64,000 nucleotides of DNA from Alphaproteobacteria bacterium (GTDB taxonomy: Bacteria > Pseudomonadota > Alphaproteobacteria > Rhodobacterales > Rhodobacteraceae): assembly GCA_009908505.1 (NCBI GenBank), contig JAAAPD010000016.1, positions 1 to 64,000 on the forward strand, given 5' to 3'. The position numbers and the translations under genes are program-made. Below are positions 25,510 to 34,465 of this stretch, piece by piece. The notes under the pieces are model-generated. The model was given only the letters and a program-made list of their open reading frames with translations. It was not told where the DNA came from and ran no database searches. Position 1 is the first letter of the stretch, and every line of letters starts with the position of its first letter.

Positions 25510-26625
25510 ATGACACCAGCGAGCGAGGCAGAGTTGTCCGGGGCGATCCGTTCCGCCGAGGGGCCGTTGCGGATCGTCGGCGGCGGAACGCGGCCCATCG
25601 GCAAGCCGGTCGATGGCGCCGCGCTGTCGACGGATGCGCTGACGGGACTGGAACTTTACGAACCGGGCGCGCTGACACTCGTGGTGAAGGCGGGAACGCC
25701 CGTCGAGGTCGTGAAGGCCGCTCTGGCGGCAGAGGGCCAGCGGCTTCCGTTCGAGCCGATCGACCATCGCGCGCTGCTTGGAACCACCGGCGCTGCCACG
25801 ATGGGCGGCATGGTCGCCGCCAATGCCAGCGGGCCGCGCCGGATCGCCGTGGGGGCGTGCCGGGATTTCCTGCTGGGGGTTCGGTTCGTCGACGGCGCGG
25901 GCCGGATCGTCAAGAACGGCGGCCGTGTGATGAAGAACGTGACCGGCTATGACCTGGTCAAGTTGATGGCCGGCAGCCACGGCACGCTGGGCGTGCTGAC
26001 CGAGGTGGCGCTGAAGGTGCTGCCGGATGTGGACGATGCCGCGACGCTGACGCTGACGGATCTGGCCGACACCGACGCGGTGCGGGCCATGTCCGCGGCG
26101 CTCGGCTCGCCTTTCGAGGTGACGGGCGCGGCACATGATCCAGAGGCGGGCAGGACACGGCTGCGGATCGAGGGGTTCGAAAACTCGGTCACCTACCGCG
26201 CCGGGCGATTGCGCGACCTGCTGGCCTCGTTCGGCACCGCCGATGTCGCGCAGGGCAAGGTCGCCACGGGCGAGACCTGGTCGGCGATCCGCGACGTGAC
26301 GGATTTCGCCGGGCGCGCGGGCGATGTGTGGCGGTTGTCTGTCAAACCGTCGGACGCGGCCGCGCTGGTGGCCCGGTCAGGCGCTGAAACCGTGCGCTAT
26401 GATCTGGGCGGCGGGCTGGTCTGGCTGCTGATGCCCGAGGGCGCCGATCTGCGCGCCAAGCTCGGCACCTATCAGGGCCACGCAACCCTGGTCCGTGCCA
26501 GCAAGGACACCCGCAGCGCCTTGCCCGTGTTCCAGCCGGAAAACACGGTGATCGCCAAGATCTCGTCCGACCTGAGGGCGCGGTTCGACCCGCGCGGCAT
26601 TCTCAACCCGGGGGTCATGGCCTGA
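25510..26625 (+). CDS. glcE: Glycolate oxidase subunit GlcE
   Basis: 371 residues with a single PCMH-type FAD-binding domain: LRIVGGGTRPIGKPVDG near residues 20-36, LLGTTGAATMGGMVAANASGP, then GGRVMKNVTGYDLVKLMAGSHGTLG. It ends in RFDPRGILNPG, the typical GlcE terminus. Shorter than GlcD and lacking its C-terminal oxidase motifs, as expected for GlcE. GTG immediately before the ATG is an alternative start. Its stop overlaps the glcF start by one base. Confidence 0.92.
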   Translation: MTPASEAELSGAIRSAEGPLRIVGGGTRPIGKPVDGAALSTDALTGLELYEPGALTLVVKAGTPVEVVKAALAAEGQRLPFEPIDHRALLGTTGAATMGGMVAANASGPRRIAVGACRDFLLGVRFVDGAGRIVKNGGRVMKNVTGYDLVKLMAGSHGTLGVLTEVALKVLPDVDDAATLTLTDLADTDAVRAMSAALGSPFEVTGAAHDPEAGRTRLRIEGFENSVTYRAGRLRDLLASFGTADVAQGKVATGETWSAIRDVTDFAGRAGDVWRLSVKPSDAAALVARSGAETVRYDLGGGLVWLLMPEGADLRAKLGTYQGHATLVRASKDTRSALPVFQPENTVIAKISSDLRARFDPRGILNPGVMA

Positions 26626-27938
26626 TGCAGACGACATTCACGGACGACCAGCTGAAAGACCCCGGTACGGCACGGGCCAACGAGATCCTGCGCGCCTGCG
26701 TGCATTGCGGGTTCTGCACCGCAACCTGCCCGACCTACCAGGTGCTGGGCGACGAGCTGGACAGCCCGCGCGGCCGCATCTACCTGATCAAGGACATGCT
26801 GGAAAACGAGCGTGTGCCGGACGAGAAGACGGTCAAGCATATCGACCGCTGCCTGTCCTGCCTGGCCTGCATGACGACCTGCCCCTCTGGCGTGCATTAC
26901 ATGCACTTGGTCGACCATGCCCGCGAATACATCGAACGGCATTACGACCGTCCCTGGTCTGACCGGGCGTTACGCTGGATCCTTTCGAAAATCCTGCCCT
27001 ACCCGATGCGGTTCCGCATCGCGCTTCTGGGGGCGAAGATCGGGCGGCCCTTGGCGCCGGTTATGCCCGATGCCCGACTGCGCGCCATGCTGGAGATGGC
27101 GCCGAAACGGATCCCGCCGGTCAGCCGCAACGACGATCCGCAAAGCTTTGCGCCCACGGCCCCGCGCAAGAAGCGGGTCGCGCTGATGACGGGCTGCGCA
27201 CAGCGCGCGCTGAACACCGATATCAACGATGCCACCATCCGTCTTCTGACCCGGCTGGGCTGCGAGGTGGTGGTGGCCGAGGGGGCCGGGTGCTGCGGCG
27301 CACTGACCCATCACATGGGCAAGACCGCCGAGAGCCATGCGACGGCGGCGCGAAACGTCCGCGCCTGGGCGGCAGAGATGGACGGCGCGGGGCTGGATGC
27401 GATCGTGATCAACACCAGCGGCTGCGGGACGACCGTCAAGGATTACGGCCACATGTTCCGCAACGAGCCCCTGGCCGAGGACGCCGCGCGGGTCAGCGCC
27501 ATCGCCCGCGATGTCAGCGAGGTTCTGATGGACCTGGACCTGCCCGAGGGCACGCCGCAGGGCCTGACGGTGGCCTATCACGCGGCCTGTTCACTGCAAC
27601 ATGGCCAACAGATCAAGACCCACCCCAAAGACCTGCTGAAACGGGCCGGCTTCGCGGTGGCCGAACCGGCCGATCCGCATCTGTGCTGCGGCAGCGCCGG
27701 CACATACAACCTGATGCAACCCAAGATTTCCAAGCAACTGAAGGACCGCAAGGTGCAGACGCTGGAGGCGGTGACGCCGGACCTGATCGCCGCCGGGAAT
27801 ATCGGCTGCATGATGCAGATCGGCGGCGGCACGGACCTGCCGGTCGTTCATACGGTCGAATTGCTGGACTGGGCCACGGGGGGGCCCAAGCCACCTGCGC
27901 TGAATGATGCCGAAATGGCGGTGCCGAGACTGCGCTGA
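26625..27938 (+). CDS. glcF: Glycolate oxidase iron-sulfur subunit GlcF
   Basis: 437 residues. Two 4Fe-4S clusters are encoded near the N-terminus (CVHCGFCTATCPTY near 25-38 and CLSCLACMTTCPSGV near 75-89), followed by two CCG-domain repeats (GCGTTVKDYG preceded by GAGCCG; CCGSAGTYN). GlcF passes electrons from the GlcD/GlcE flavins to the quinone pool. All cluster cysteines are present. Final gene of the glc operon. Confidence 0.94.
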   Translation: MQTTFTDDQLKDPGTARANEILRACVHCGFCTATCPTYQVLGDELDSPRGRIYLIKDMLENERVPDEKTVKHIDRCLSCLACMTTCPSGVHYMHLVDHAREYIERHYDRPWSDRALRWILSKILPYPMRFRIALLGAKIGRPLAPVMPDARLRAMLEMAPKRIPPVSRNDDPQSFAPTAPRKKRVALMTGCAQRALNTDINDATIRLLTRLGCEVVVAEGAGCCGALTHHMGKTAESHATAARNVRAWAAEMDGAGLDAIVINTSGCGTTVKDYGHMFRNEPLAEDAARVSAIARDVSEVLMDLDLPEGTPQGLTVAYHAACSLQHGQQIKTHPKDLLKRAGFAVAEPADPHLCCGSAGTYNLMQPKISKQLKDRKVQTLEAVTPDLIAAGNIGCMMQIGGGTDLPVVHTVELLDWATGGPKPPALNDAEMAVPRLR

Positions 27939-28000
27939 CCGCCTTAATCTTGCCCCAACGGGCCGATATAGGCTTAAGTCAGCGAAAAAGGCTTCGATCG

Positions 28001-28813
28001 ATGCGGTTTTTTCTTTTGGCCCTGCTTCTCGCCCTCGTTCCGGGCGGTGCGGCGCGCGCCCAGGACAGCGCCCTGCAACCGTTGCTCAACGGGATCGACG
28101 CCCGCGGCTGGGAGGCGGTGGGTCGTATCGACATGGCCGATGGCGGGTTCTGCACCGGAACGCTGATCGCGCCCGAACTGGTGCTGACCGCAGCGCATTG
28201 CCTGTTCAACCGGCGTACCGGCCAGGCGCAGGCGCTGGACAGGCTGGAATTTCGGGCCGGCCTGCGCGAGGGCCGCGCCGAGGCGAACCGGTCGATCCGG
28301 CGCGCCGTGATCCATCCGGCCTACGTTTTTTCCCAGAGCCCCGATTCGACCCGTGTCAGCAACGACCTGGCGCTGCTGGAACTGGATCGCCCCATTCGCA
28401 CCACGCGCGTCCAACCCTTCGAGATTTCCCGGCGCGTCGGACGCGGCACCGAGGTGGGCATCGTGTCCTATGCAAAGGACCGGGCCGAGCATCCGTCGCT
28501 TCAGCAGGTCTGCAACGTGCTGGGCACGGCGGAAACGGCTCTGGTCATGGATTGCGATATCGATTTCGGAGCCTCCGGCGCACCCATTTTCCGCGACGAG
28601 GCTGGCGTGATGCGCCTGGTCTCGGTCGTGTCCTCGATGGCCGAACTGAATGGTGAACGGGTCGCGCTGGGGATGGACCTGGCCCGGCCGCTGGCGGAAC
28701 TGCGCCAGGAACTGGCCACCGACACCGAAGTTTTCGACACGATCCCGGGCCAGGCACGCGTCCTGCGCCCCGGCGAACGGTCAGACACGGGCGCGCTTTT
28801 CGTGCGACCCTGA
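28001..28813 (+). CDS. Secreted trypsin-like serine protease
   Basis: 270 residues: signal peptide FFLLALLLALVPGGAARA (cleavage near 20), then a chymotrypsin-fold S1 domain with the complete triad, His in LTAAHC, Asp in NDLALLELD and Ser in FGASGAPIF. The Cys in FCTGTL is positioned to pair with AAHC. Expected to act in the periplasm or outside the cell. No PDZ domain follows, so it is not DegP-like. The start at MRFFLL was chosen for the signal peptide. Stands alone after glcF. Confidence 0.88.
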   Translation: MRFFLLALLLALVPGGAARAQDSALQPLLNGIDARGWEAVGRIDMADGGFCTGTLIAPELVLTAAHCLFNRRTGQAQALDRLEFRAGLREGRAEANRSIRRAVIHPAYVFSQSPDSTRVSNDLALLELDRPIRTTRVQPFEISRRVGRGTEVGIVSYAKDRAEHPSLQQVCNVLGTAETALVMDCDIDFGASGAPIFRDEAGVMRLVSVVSSMAELNGERVALGMDLARPLAELRQELATDTEVFDTIPGQARVLRPGERSDTGALFVRP

Positions 28814-28818
28814 CGGGT

Positions 28819-28847
28819 CTTGAAACGCCGCTGACGCCTTCCCAAAT
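28819..28847 (+). promoter_or_regulatory. Possible heat-shock (RpoH) promoter of hsp20
   Basis: CTTGAA, a 16-base spacer, then CCCAAAT: close to the sigma-32 pattern (CTTGAA and a C-rich -10). It lies just after the protease stop and about 97 bases before the hsp20 start, which would leave a leader of roughly 90 bases. Pattern match only. Confidence 0.4.
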
Positions 28848-28943
28848 CCTGTCTCGCGGAACGCCACGCAAGGGTTCCGCAACCCAGCCTGTCCCATGCC
28901 GGGAAGGCGCAACATATCGTTATCGCTCAAAGGAGGATGACCC

Positions 28944-29417
28944 ATGACACGTTTCGATCTTGCACCGCTTTACCGTGCGACCGTCGGCTTCGACCAGATC
29001 GCCGACATGATGGACCGGGTCCTGGCCAATGATGTCGGCACCCAGAGCTATCCCCCCTACAATATCGAGAAAACCGACGATGACGCCTGGCGCATTTCCG
29101 TCGCTGTCGCCGGTTTTTCCGACGATGACCTGAATGTCGAAGTGCGCGAAAACGCGTTGCTGATCTCGGGCCGCAGGTCCGAAGATGCAGCGGAGGACCG
29201 CACCTTCCTGCATCGCGGCATCGCCACGCGAGCCTTCGAGCGCCGGTTCACCTTGGCCGATCATGTGCGCGTGACCGGGGCCACCCACGAGAATGGCATG
29301 CTGCATGTCGACCTTGTTCGCGAAGTGCCCGAGGCGCTCAAGCCGCGCCGGATCGAGATCGCGAAGTCCGACGCGCCGACCAATACCGGCGTGCTGGAGG
29401 CCGACAAGGTCAACTGA
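28944..29417 (+). CDS. Small heat-shock protein Hsp20 (IbpA type)
   Basis: 157 residues with a full alpha-crystallin domain: YPPYNIEKTDDDAWRISVAVAGF (about 36-58), VRENALLISGRR, RTFLHRGIATRAFERRFTLADHV and a C-terminal beta-strand with GMLHVDLVREVPE. ATP-independent holdase that binds unfolding proteins. A strong AAAGGAGGA ribosome site lies nine bases before the ATG. The leader has a U-C-G-C-U run three bases before that site, as in ROSE-type thermometers. Terminated by a hairpin at 29465. Confidence 0.92.
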   Translation: MTRFDLAPLYRATVGFDQIADMMDRVLANDVGTQSYPPYNIEKTDDDAWRISVAVAGFSDDDLNVEVRENALLISGRRSEDAAEDRTFLHRGIATRAFERRFTLADHVRVTGATHENGMLHVDLVREVPEALKPRRIEIAKSDAPTNTGVLEADKVN

Positions 29418-29464
29418 TCCCGGACCGGACCGGGCGGGACCGGACCGCCCTGTCCCGTCGGCAA

Positions 29465-29493
29465 GGGTCGAGGCGACTGCCTCGGCCCGTTTT
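29465..29493 (+). terminator. Rho-independent terminator after hsp20
   Basis: Stem GGGTCGAGGC / GCCTCGGCCC (one G-U pair), loop GACT, followed by GTTTT. It lies 47 bases after the hsp20 stop and 52 bases before the 3' end of the convergent GSCFA gene. Confidence 0.7.
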
Positions 29494-29545
29494 CACGATA
29501 GCGGGGGTCGGTCCTTTGCGTCGCCGCCCGGTGTGCGCGACAGGG

Positions 29546-30733
29546 TCAGGGGGGCGGCACCCTTTGCCATTCCGCCTTGATCTCGGCCAGCAAGTCCTGC
29601 ACGGCGGCTTCGCAATCGTCGTCCAACTTGTTGGCGACGTTCTTGCGCTCCATGAATTCTTCCAGCGCCTCGGTGTCGCGCCGGCGCAAAATCCGGCCCA
29701 GGAAGGGCAGCATCCGCCCGGCGGCCACATGGGCCATGCCGAGGCGGGTATTCACGTCGACCTTGTCGGCGCGGTCCTTGCACCAGGTCAATTCGAACAG
29801 GCTCATGATAAAATTGATGATGGTCGGGTCGGGATGGCGCATGTCCTCTTTCAGGCCGCCATCAAAGACTTGCCGGACGATCTCGTAGGAGGGCCAGTAA
29901 TAGGCCGCGTCGGGGTTTTCACGCAAAAACTCGTCCAGCGCCACGCGCAGGGTCGCCTTGCTGACCTCGTTCGAGGCCAGGCAGGATTGGTCGCGGAAGG
30001 TCGCGATCAGCGGGATGGGCGACAGGGTCAGGACGATCTTGGCCTCCGGCCGATGCTTGCGGATCAACGCACAGATCGCGGCGATATTATCCTTGTTCTC
30101 GGACACACTGGCCACGCGGAACCGATGCCGCTCGGGGTCGTAGACATCCTTGGGGATCGTGCGCCAGAAGACGTTGCCGGTAGGTTCGTCATACCAGACC
30201 TCGGACAGGCCCAGCGTGAGGATGAACACGTCCGTGCGGTCGAAGATGGCCTTTGTCGCCTGCCGCACCTCTTCGTCATAGCCGTAGGCCTCGGCCTTGT
30301 AGCCATGCCAGAGCTCGCCCTCGAAGGTGCGGTTCTCCCAGGCCCATTCGAATTGCTGGCGAATGACGAAGGTATTCACCATGCCCTCGCCGCAGCGGAT
30401 CACGTAGGCGTTGTTGTCGTCGCCCTCGCGGCCGGCCACCGCGAAATTGCGCCGTGCCAGGTAGCCCGAGATGTTCGAGGCGAAACAGGACCCAAAGGCG
30501 GTGATCTGCGTGTCCTCGTCGATCGGCGGCTCTTCGGGCAAGAAACCGTGCAGGACGGAATCCCGCATGCCTTGCACGCTGAACAACTGGTCCAGCTTGG
30601 GGGTCTTGTTGGTGTGCGCGCCGCGGAACCAGCTGTGGTGTTCGTTGCCGTCTTTCGATGTCTTCTGAAAATCCAGATGATGCGCGTGATTGCGCCCGCC
30701 ATCCGAGACGATCGTATCGCTGTCCTTGGCCAT
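29546..30733 (-). CDS. GSCFA-domain protein
   Basis: 395 residues carrying the family-naming motif in FGSCFASNISGYLARRNF near residue 80, then a block with FILTLGLSEVWYDEPTGNVFWRTIP and KIVLTLSPIPLIATFRDQSCLASN (SGNH-hydrolase-like blocks II to V). GSCFA proteins are thought to be SGNH-type esterases or acyltransferases acting on glycans; substrates are unproven. No signal peptide, so cytoplasmic. The start is set at MAKDSD, since the open frame before it lacks family character. Two sulfotransferase-like genes and a GT14 gene elsewhere in the window fit a surface-glycan theme. Confidence 0.87.
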   Translation of the reverse strand: MAKDSDTIVSDGGRNHAHHLDFQKTSKDGNEHHSWFRGAHTNKTPKLDQLFSVQGMRDSVLHGFLPEEPPIDEDTQITAFGSCFASNISGYLARRNFAVAGREGDDNNAYVIRCGEGMVNTFVIRQQFEWAWENRTFEGELWHGYKAEAYGYDEEVRQATKAIFDRTDVFILTLGLSEVWYDEPTGNVFWRTIPKDVYDPERHRFRVASVSENKDNIAAICALIRKHRPEAKIVLTLSPIPLIATFRDQSCLASNEVSKATLRVALDEFLRENPDAAYYWPSYEIVRQVFDGGLKEDMRHPDPTIINFIMSLFELTWCKDRADKVDVNTRLGMAHVAAGRMLPFLGRILRRRDTEALEEFMERKNVANKLDDDCEAAVQDLLAEIKAEWQRVPPP

Positions 30734-30838
30734 GTGCTCGAAACCCCTTACCGCCGCTTGTTGTTTGTTGGGACCAAGGATGGGTGGCAAGGGGCGGCAC
30801 TGCAAGGGGTGCGCGCGCGATTGGCGCAGGGTGATTCC

Positions 30839-31249
30839 CTAGCGCACCACGTAGACCGAACAATAGGCATGGGCGACGACATGGCTGGCCGTGGTGCCAA
30901 GAAGGTAATCCTGGATCTTGGGGTTGGCCGCCTCCATCACGATCAGGTCGACCTTGCGTTCGCGCGCCAGTTTCACGATCTGGCGATGCACCGCGCCCTT
31001 GCGCACGATCAGTTCCACATCGACACCCTCGGCCGGATGCGCCTGGATGAACTTGCGCAGCTCCTGCCCCCAATAGGCATCGCTGTCGTAGATGTTCATG
31101 TTGCGCTCGATCTCTGGGGCGACCGTCGTGACGATGAGCTTGGCCCCGCGCCGCTGCGCCATCTCGACCGCCTCTTCGTAGGCGGCGTAGTCATGCTTGA
31201 TGTGCCGCAGGTTCAGCGGGCACAGGATCAACTTGGTTTTTCGGGTCAT
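30839..31249 (-). CDS. Universal stress protein (UspA family)
   Basis: 136 residues with the Usp fold: KLILCPLNLRH at the first strand, DLIVMEAANPKIQDYLLGTTASHVVAHAYCSVYVVR at the end. The canonical nucleotide loop G-2x-G-9x-G-S/T is altered (ANPKIQDYLLGTTAS has only one of the glycines), so ATP binding is uncertain. Monocistronic between polA and the GSCFA gene, same strand. Confidence 0.87.
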   Translation of the reverse strand: MTRKTKLILCPLNLRHIKHDYAAYEEAVEMAQRRGAKLIVTTVAPEIERNMNIYDSDAYWGQELRKFIQAHPAEGVDVELIVRKGAVHRQIVKLARERKVDLIVMEAANPKIQDYLLGTTASHVVAHAYCSVYVVR

Positions 31250-31327
31250 GGCGCATCCTTTCAGTCGGAGACTGCCGGATACCTATCACACAGCAATGAA
31301 GCCGTCCGAAAGCGGCACAGCGGAAGC

Positions 31328-34132
31328 TTAATGCGCCTCGGCCCATGTGTCGCCCTGCCCCGCATCGACAACCAGCGGCACGTCGATCTTCACCGCCGGG
31401 TCGGCCGCGTTTTCCATCACGTCGCGCGCTGCGCCGATCAGGTCATCGACGGCTGCCGCTTCTACCTCGAACAACAATTCGTCGTGGACCTGTAGCAGCA
31501 TCCTGGCCGGCAGGTCGGCAATTGCATCAGGCATCCGGACCATGGCCCGCCGGATCACATCGGCCGCCGTGCCCTGGATCGGAGCGTTGATCGCCGCGCG
31601 CTTGGCGAACCCGGCGCCCGGCCCCTTGGCGTTGATCTCGGGCGTGTGGATCTTGCGCCCGAACAGAGTCTGGACGAACTTGTGCTCCTTCGCGAAGTCC
31701 ACCGTCTCGTCCATGTAGGCGCGGATGCCGGGGAACCGTTCGAAATAGCGGTCGATAAAGCCCTTGGCCTCGTCGCGCGGAATGCGCAGGTTGCGGGCCA
31801 GTCCGAAGGCGGAAATGCCATAGATCACCCCGAAATTGATCGCCTTGGCCTGGCGACGCACATCCGGGGTCATCTCGTCCAGCGGCACGCCGAACATTTC
31901 CGAGGCGGTGGCGGCGTGGATGTCTTGCCCGTCTCGAAACGCCTGTTTGAGCGCGTCGATTTCCGCCACATGGGCAAGGATGCGCAGCTCGATCTGGGAA
32001 TAGTCGAGGCTGACCAGCACATTGCCCTTTTCCGCCACGAAGGCCTCGCGGATACGGCGGCCTTCCTCGCTGCGCACGGGAATGTTCTGAAGGTTCGGGT
32101 CGGTCGAGGCCAGGCGGCCGGTATTGGCCCCGGTCTGCACATACGAGGTATGAACGCGCCCGGTTTCGGCATTGATATGCGTCTGCAGCGCATCGGTATA
32201 GGTTGATTTCAGCTTGGACAGCTGCCGCCAATCGAGGATGCGCGCGGGCAGGTCGTGCTCGGTCGCCAGGTCCTCCAGCACGTCGGCCGGCGTCGAATAC
32301 TTGCCGGTCTTGCCGCGCTTGCCGCCATCCAGCCCCATCTTTCCGAACAGGATCTCCCCCACCTGCGCGGGGCTGCCCACGTTGAATTCCTCGCTCGCGA
32401 GGTCGTGGATCTCGGCCTCCAGCCCGGCCATCTTTTGGGCGAAGGCGTTGGACATCTGGCTCAGCGTGTTGCGGTCCACCTTGATCCCGTGACGTTCCAT
32501 CTGTGCCAGGACCGGCGACAGAGGGCGTTCGAGCGTCTCGTAGACCGTCGTGACCTGCTTGCGGTGCAGCTGCGGCTTGAACACCTGCCAGAGGCGCAGG
32601 GTGATATCTGCATCCTCGGCGGCGTATCTCGTCGCCTCTTCGATCGGCACGCGGTCGAAGGTCTTGGCCGATTTGCCGCTGCCCAGCAGCGATTTGATCT
32701 CGATGGGCTGGTGCGACAGGTAGCGTTCGCTCAGCGCGTCCATCCCGTGCCCGTGCAGCCCCGCATTGAGTGCGTAGCTCATCAGCATCGTGTCTTCGAA
32801 CGGGGCGACGGTGACGCCATGGCGCGCGAATATCTTGCAGTCATACTTGGCGTTCTGGAAAATCTTCAGAACGCTGTCATCTTCCAGAAGCGGCTTGAGC
32901 ATTTCCAGGCAGGTGTCCATGTCCATCTGCCCCTCAAGCCGGGCATCCTTGCCGAAAAGATCGCCCCCCTCGTCCGAGACATGCGCCAGCGGGACATAGC
33001 AGGCCCGGCCGGGATCGACGCTCAGGCAGATTCCCACGAGGTCAGCGACCATATCGTCCAGCCCGGTGGTCTCGGTATCCACGGCGACGTAGCCACGTTC
33101 AGTGGCACGGTCGATCCAGGCCTGCAGCGCTCCTGCATCGCGCACCGTTTCGTAACTGTCGGGTTCGAAGGGCAGCGCCTCGGGCCCGCCTTCCTGCTCG
33201 GGCGGGTTGGCGCCCTCGGGTGTCTTGTCCTCGATCACCGGCGGCTCGATGCCCAGCTTGTCGGCGACCCGCTTGGTGATGGTGCGGAATTCCATCTCGG
33301 CCAAGAAACCCAGCAGAACGTCCGGCTCGGCGTCGCGCACTTCGAGGTCGTCCAGCGTGAAGTCGATGGGCGTCGCGCAATCCAGCTGCACCAGCGTCCT
33401 GGACAGCTCGATCTGCTCCCGCTTTTCGATCAGGGTCTGGCGGCGCTTGGGCTGTTTGACCTCCTCGGCCCGGTCCAGCAACTCCTCAAGTGAACCGAAT
33501 TCGTTGATCAGCAGCGCGGCCGTCTTGATGCCGATACCGGGGGCACCGGGCACGTTGTCCACGCTGTCCCCGGCCAAGGCCTGCACGTCCACGACACGCG
33601 CCGGCCCGACACCGAATTTCTCTTCCACGCCCTCGCTGTCGATCGTGCGGTTCTTCATCGGGTCCAGCATCTCGACGCCGTCGCCTACCAACTGCATCAG
33701 GTCCTTGTCCGAGGACAGGATCGTCACCCGCCCGCCTGCCTCGCGGGCCTGGCAGGCCAGCGTGGCGATGATGTCGTCGGCCTCGTAACCTTCCATTTCC
33801 TTGCAGGCAATGTTGAACGCCTCGGTTGCGCGGCGCGTCAGGGGGATCTGCGGGCGCAGCTCCTCGGGCATCTCGTCGCGGTTGGCCTTGTATTGATCGT
33901 AAAGGTCGTTGCGGAACGTATGGCTGCCCTTGTCGAAAACCACCGCCACATGGGTCACGTCGGAGTCGACATTGTCGTCCACGTAACGCTGCAGCATGTT
34001 GCAGAACCCGCTGACCGCGCCCACTGGCAGGCCATCCGATTTTCGCGTCAGCGGCGGCAGCGCGTGGTAGGCCCGGAAAATGTAGGCGGACCCGTCGATC
34101 AGATGTAGGTGACAACCTTTGCCGAACGCCAT
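31328..34132 (-). CDS. polA: DNA polymerase I
   Basis: 934 residues, full length. Domains in order: 5'-3' exonuclease (residues 1 to about 290, HLHLIDGSAYIFRAYHALPP, EADDIIATLA), 3'-5' proofreading exonuclease with an intact DxE (YVAVDTETTGLDDM), and family A polymerase with motif A SLDYSQIELRILAH, motif B RRQAKAINFGVIYG and motif C LLQVHDELLFEV. Repairs gaps and replaces RNA primers. The gene follows a zinc-finger protein gene by 71 bases on the same strand. Confidence 0.97.
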   Translation of the reverse strand: MAFGKGCHLHLIDGSAYIFRAYHALPPLTRKSDGLPVGAVSGFCNMLQRYVDDNVDSDVTHVAVVFDKGSHTFRNDLYDQYKANRDEMPEELRPQIPLTRRATEAFNIACKEMEGYEADDIIATLACQAREAGGRVTILSSDKDLMQLVGDGVEMLDPMKNRTIDSEGVEEKFGVGPARVVDVQALAGDSVDNVPGAPGIGIKTAALLINEFGSLEELLDRAEEVKQPKRRQTLIEKREQIELSRTLVQLDCATPIDFTLDDLEVRDAEPDVLLGFLAEMEFRTITKRVADKLGIEPPVIEDKTPEGANPPEQEGGPEALPFEPDSYETVRDAGALQAWIDRATERGYVAVDTETTGLDDMVADLVGICLSVDPGRACYVPLAHVSDEGGDLFGKDARLEGQMDMDTCLEMLKPLLEDDSVLKIFQNAKYDCKIFARHGVTVAPFEDTMLMSYALNAGLHGHGMDALSERYLSHQPIEIKSLLGSGKSAKTFDRVPIEEATRYAAEDADITLRLWQVFKPQLHRKQVTTVYETLERPLSPVLAQMERHGIKVDRNTLSQMSNAFAQKMAGLEAEIHDLASEEFNVGSPAQVGEILFGKMGLDGGKRGKTGKYSTPADVLEDLATEHDLPARILDWRQLSKLKSTYTDALQTHINAETGRVHTSYVQTGANTGRLASTDPNLQNIPVRSEEGRRIREAFVAEKGNVLVSLDYSQIELRILAHVAEIDALKQAFRDGQDIHAATASEMFGVPLDEMTPDVRRQAKAINFGVIYGISAFGLARNLRIPRDEAKGFIDRYFERFPGIRAYMDETVDFAKEHKFVQTLFGRKIHTPEINAKGPGAGFAKRAAINAPIQGTAADVIRRAMVRMPDAIADLPARMLLQVHDELLFEVEAAAVDDLIGAARDVMENAADPAVKIDVPLVVDAGQGDTWAEAH

Positions 34133-34203
34133 GCGCGCCTCCTGTGCCAGACCCGGTCAGTGGTATCCGGCGCGGGCGCGGGGTTCAACGACGATGTCTC
34201 GGC

Positions 34204-34383
34204 TCAGGCGCTCTCGGCATCCGCGCGATAGACGTAGCGCGCATCGCAATAGGGGCATTCGACCCAGCCCGTTTCCTCGGGGATCTGCAACCAGACACGC
34301 GGATGGCCCAGCGCCCCCTCGCCACCGTCGCAGGCAACGCGGCGGCTGTTCACGAACTTGGTCTCGGGCGCGGGAATGGACAT
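34204..34383 (-). CDS. Small zinc-finger protein (zf-CHCC, NDUFS6-like)
   Basis: 59 residues with [17 protein letters not shown] followed by [13 protein letters not shown]: the C-x-H...C-x2-C set of the zf-CHCC family related to complex I subunit NDUFS6. The start at MSIPAPET fits the usual family length of about 60 residues. Probably binds one zinc ion; role in alphaproteobacteria unclear. Upstream of polA on the same strand and divergent from the ABC ATPase gene. Confidence 0.87.
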   Translation of the reverse strand: MSIPAPETKFVNSRRVACDGGEGALGHPRVWLQIPEETGWVECPYCDARYVYRADAESA

Positions 34384-34465
34384 GTCATTGCCTCTTTCTG
34401 GGCTGCGGGCTAAATCACGGCATACTACGACTTTCCCCACACGGACAAGAGAAGGGACAGCCGAA

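Noticed and set aside
29418-29464. Small repeat array of CCGGACCGGACC-type units after hsp20
   Set aside because: The units are short, irregular and GC-driven; the real structure there is the terminator just after.
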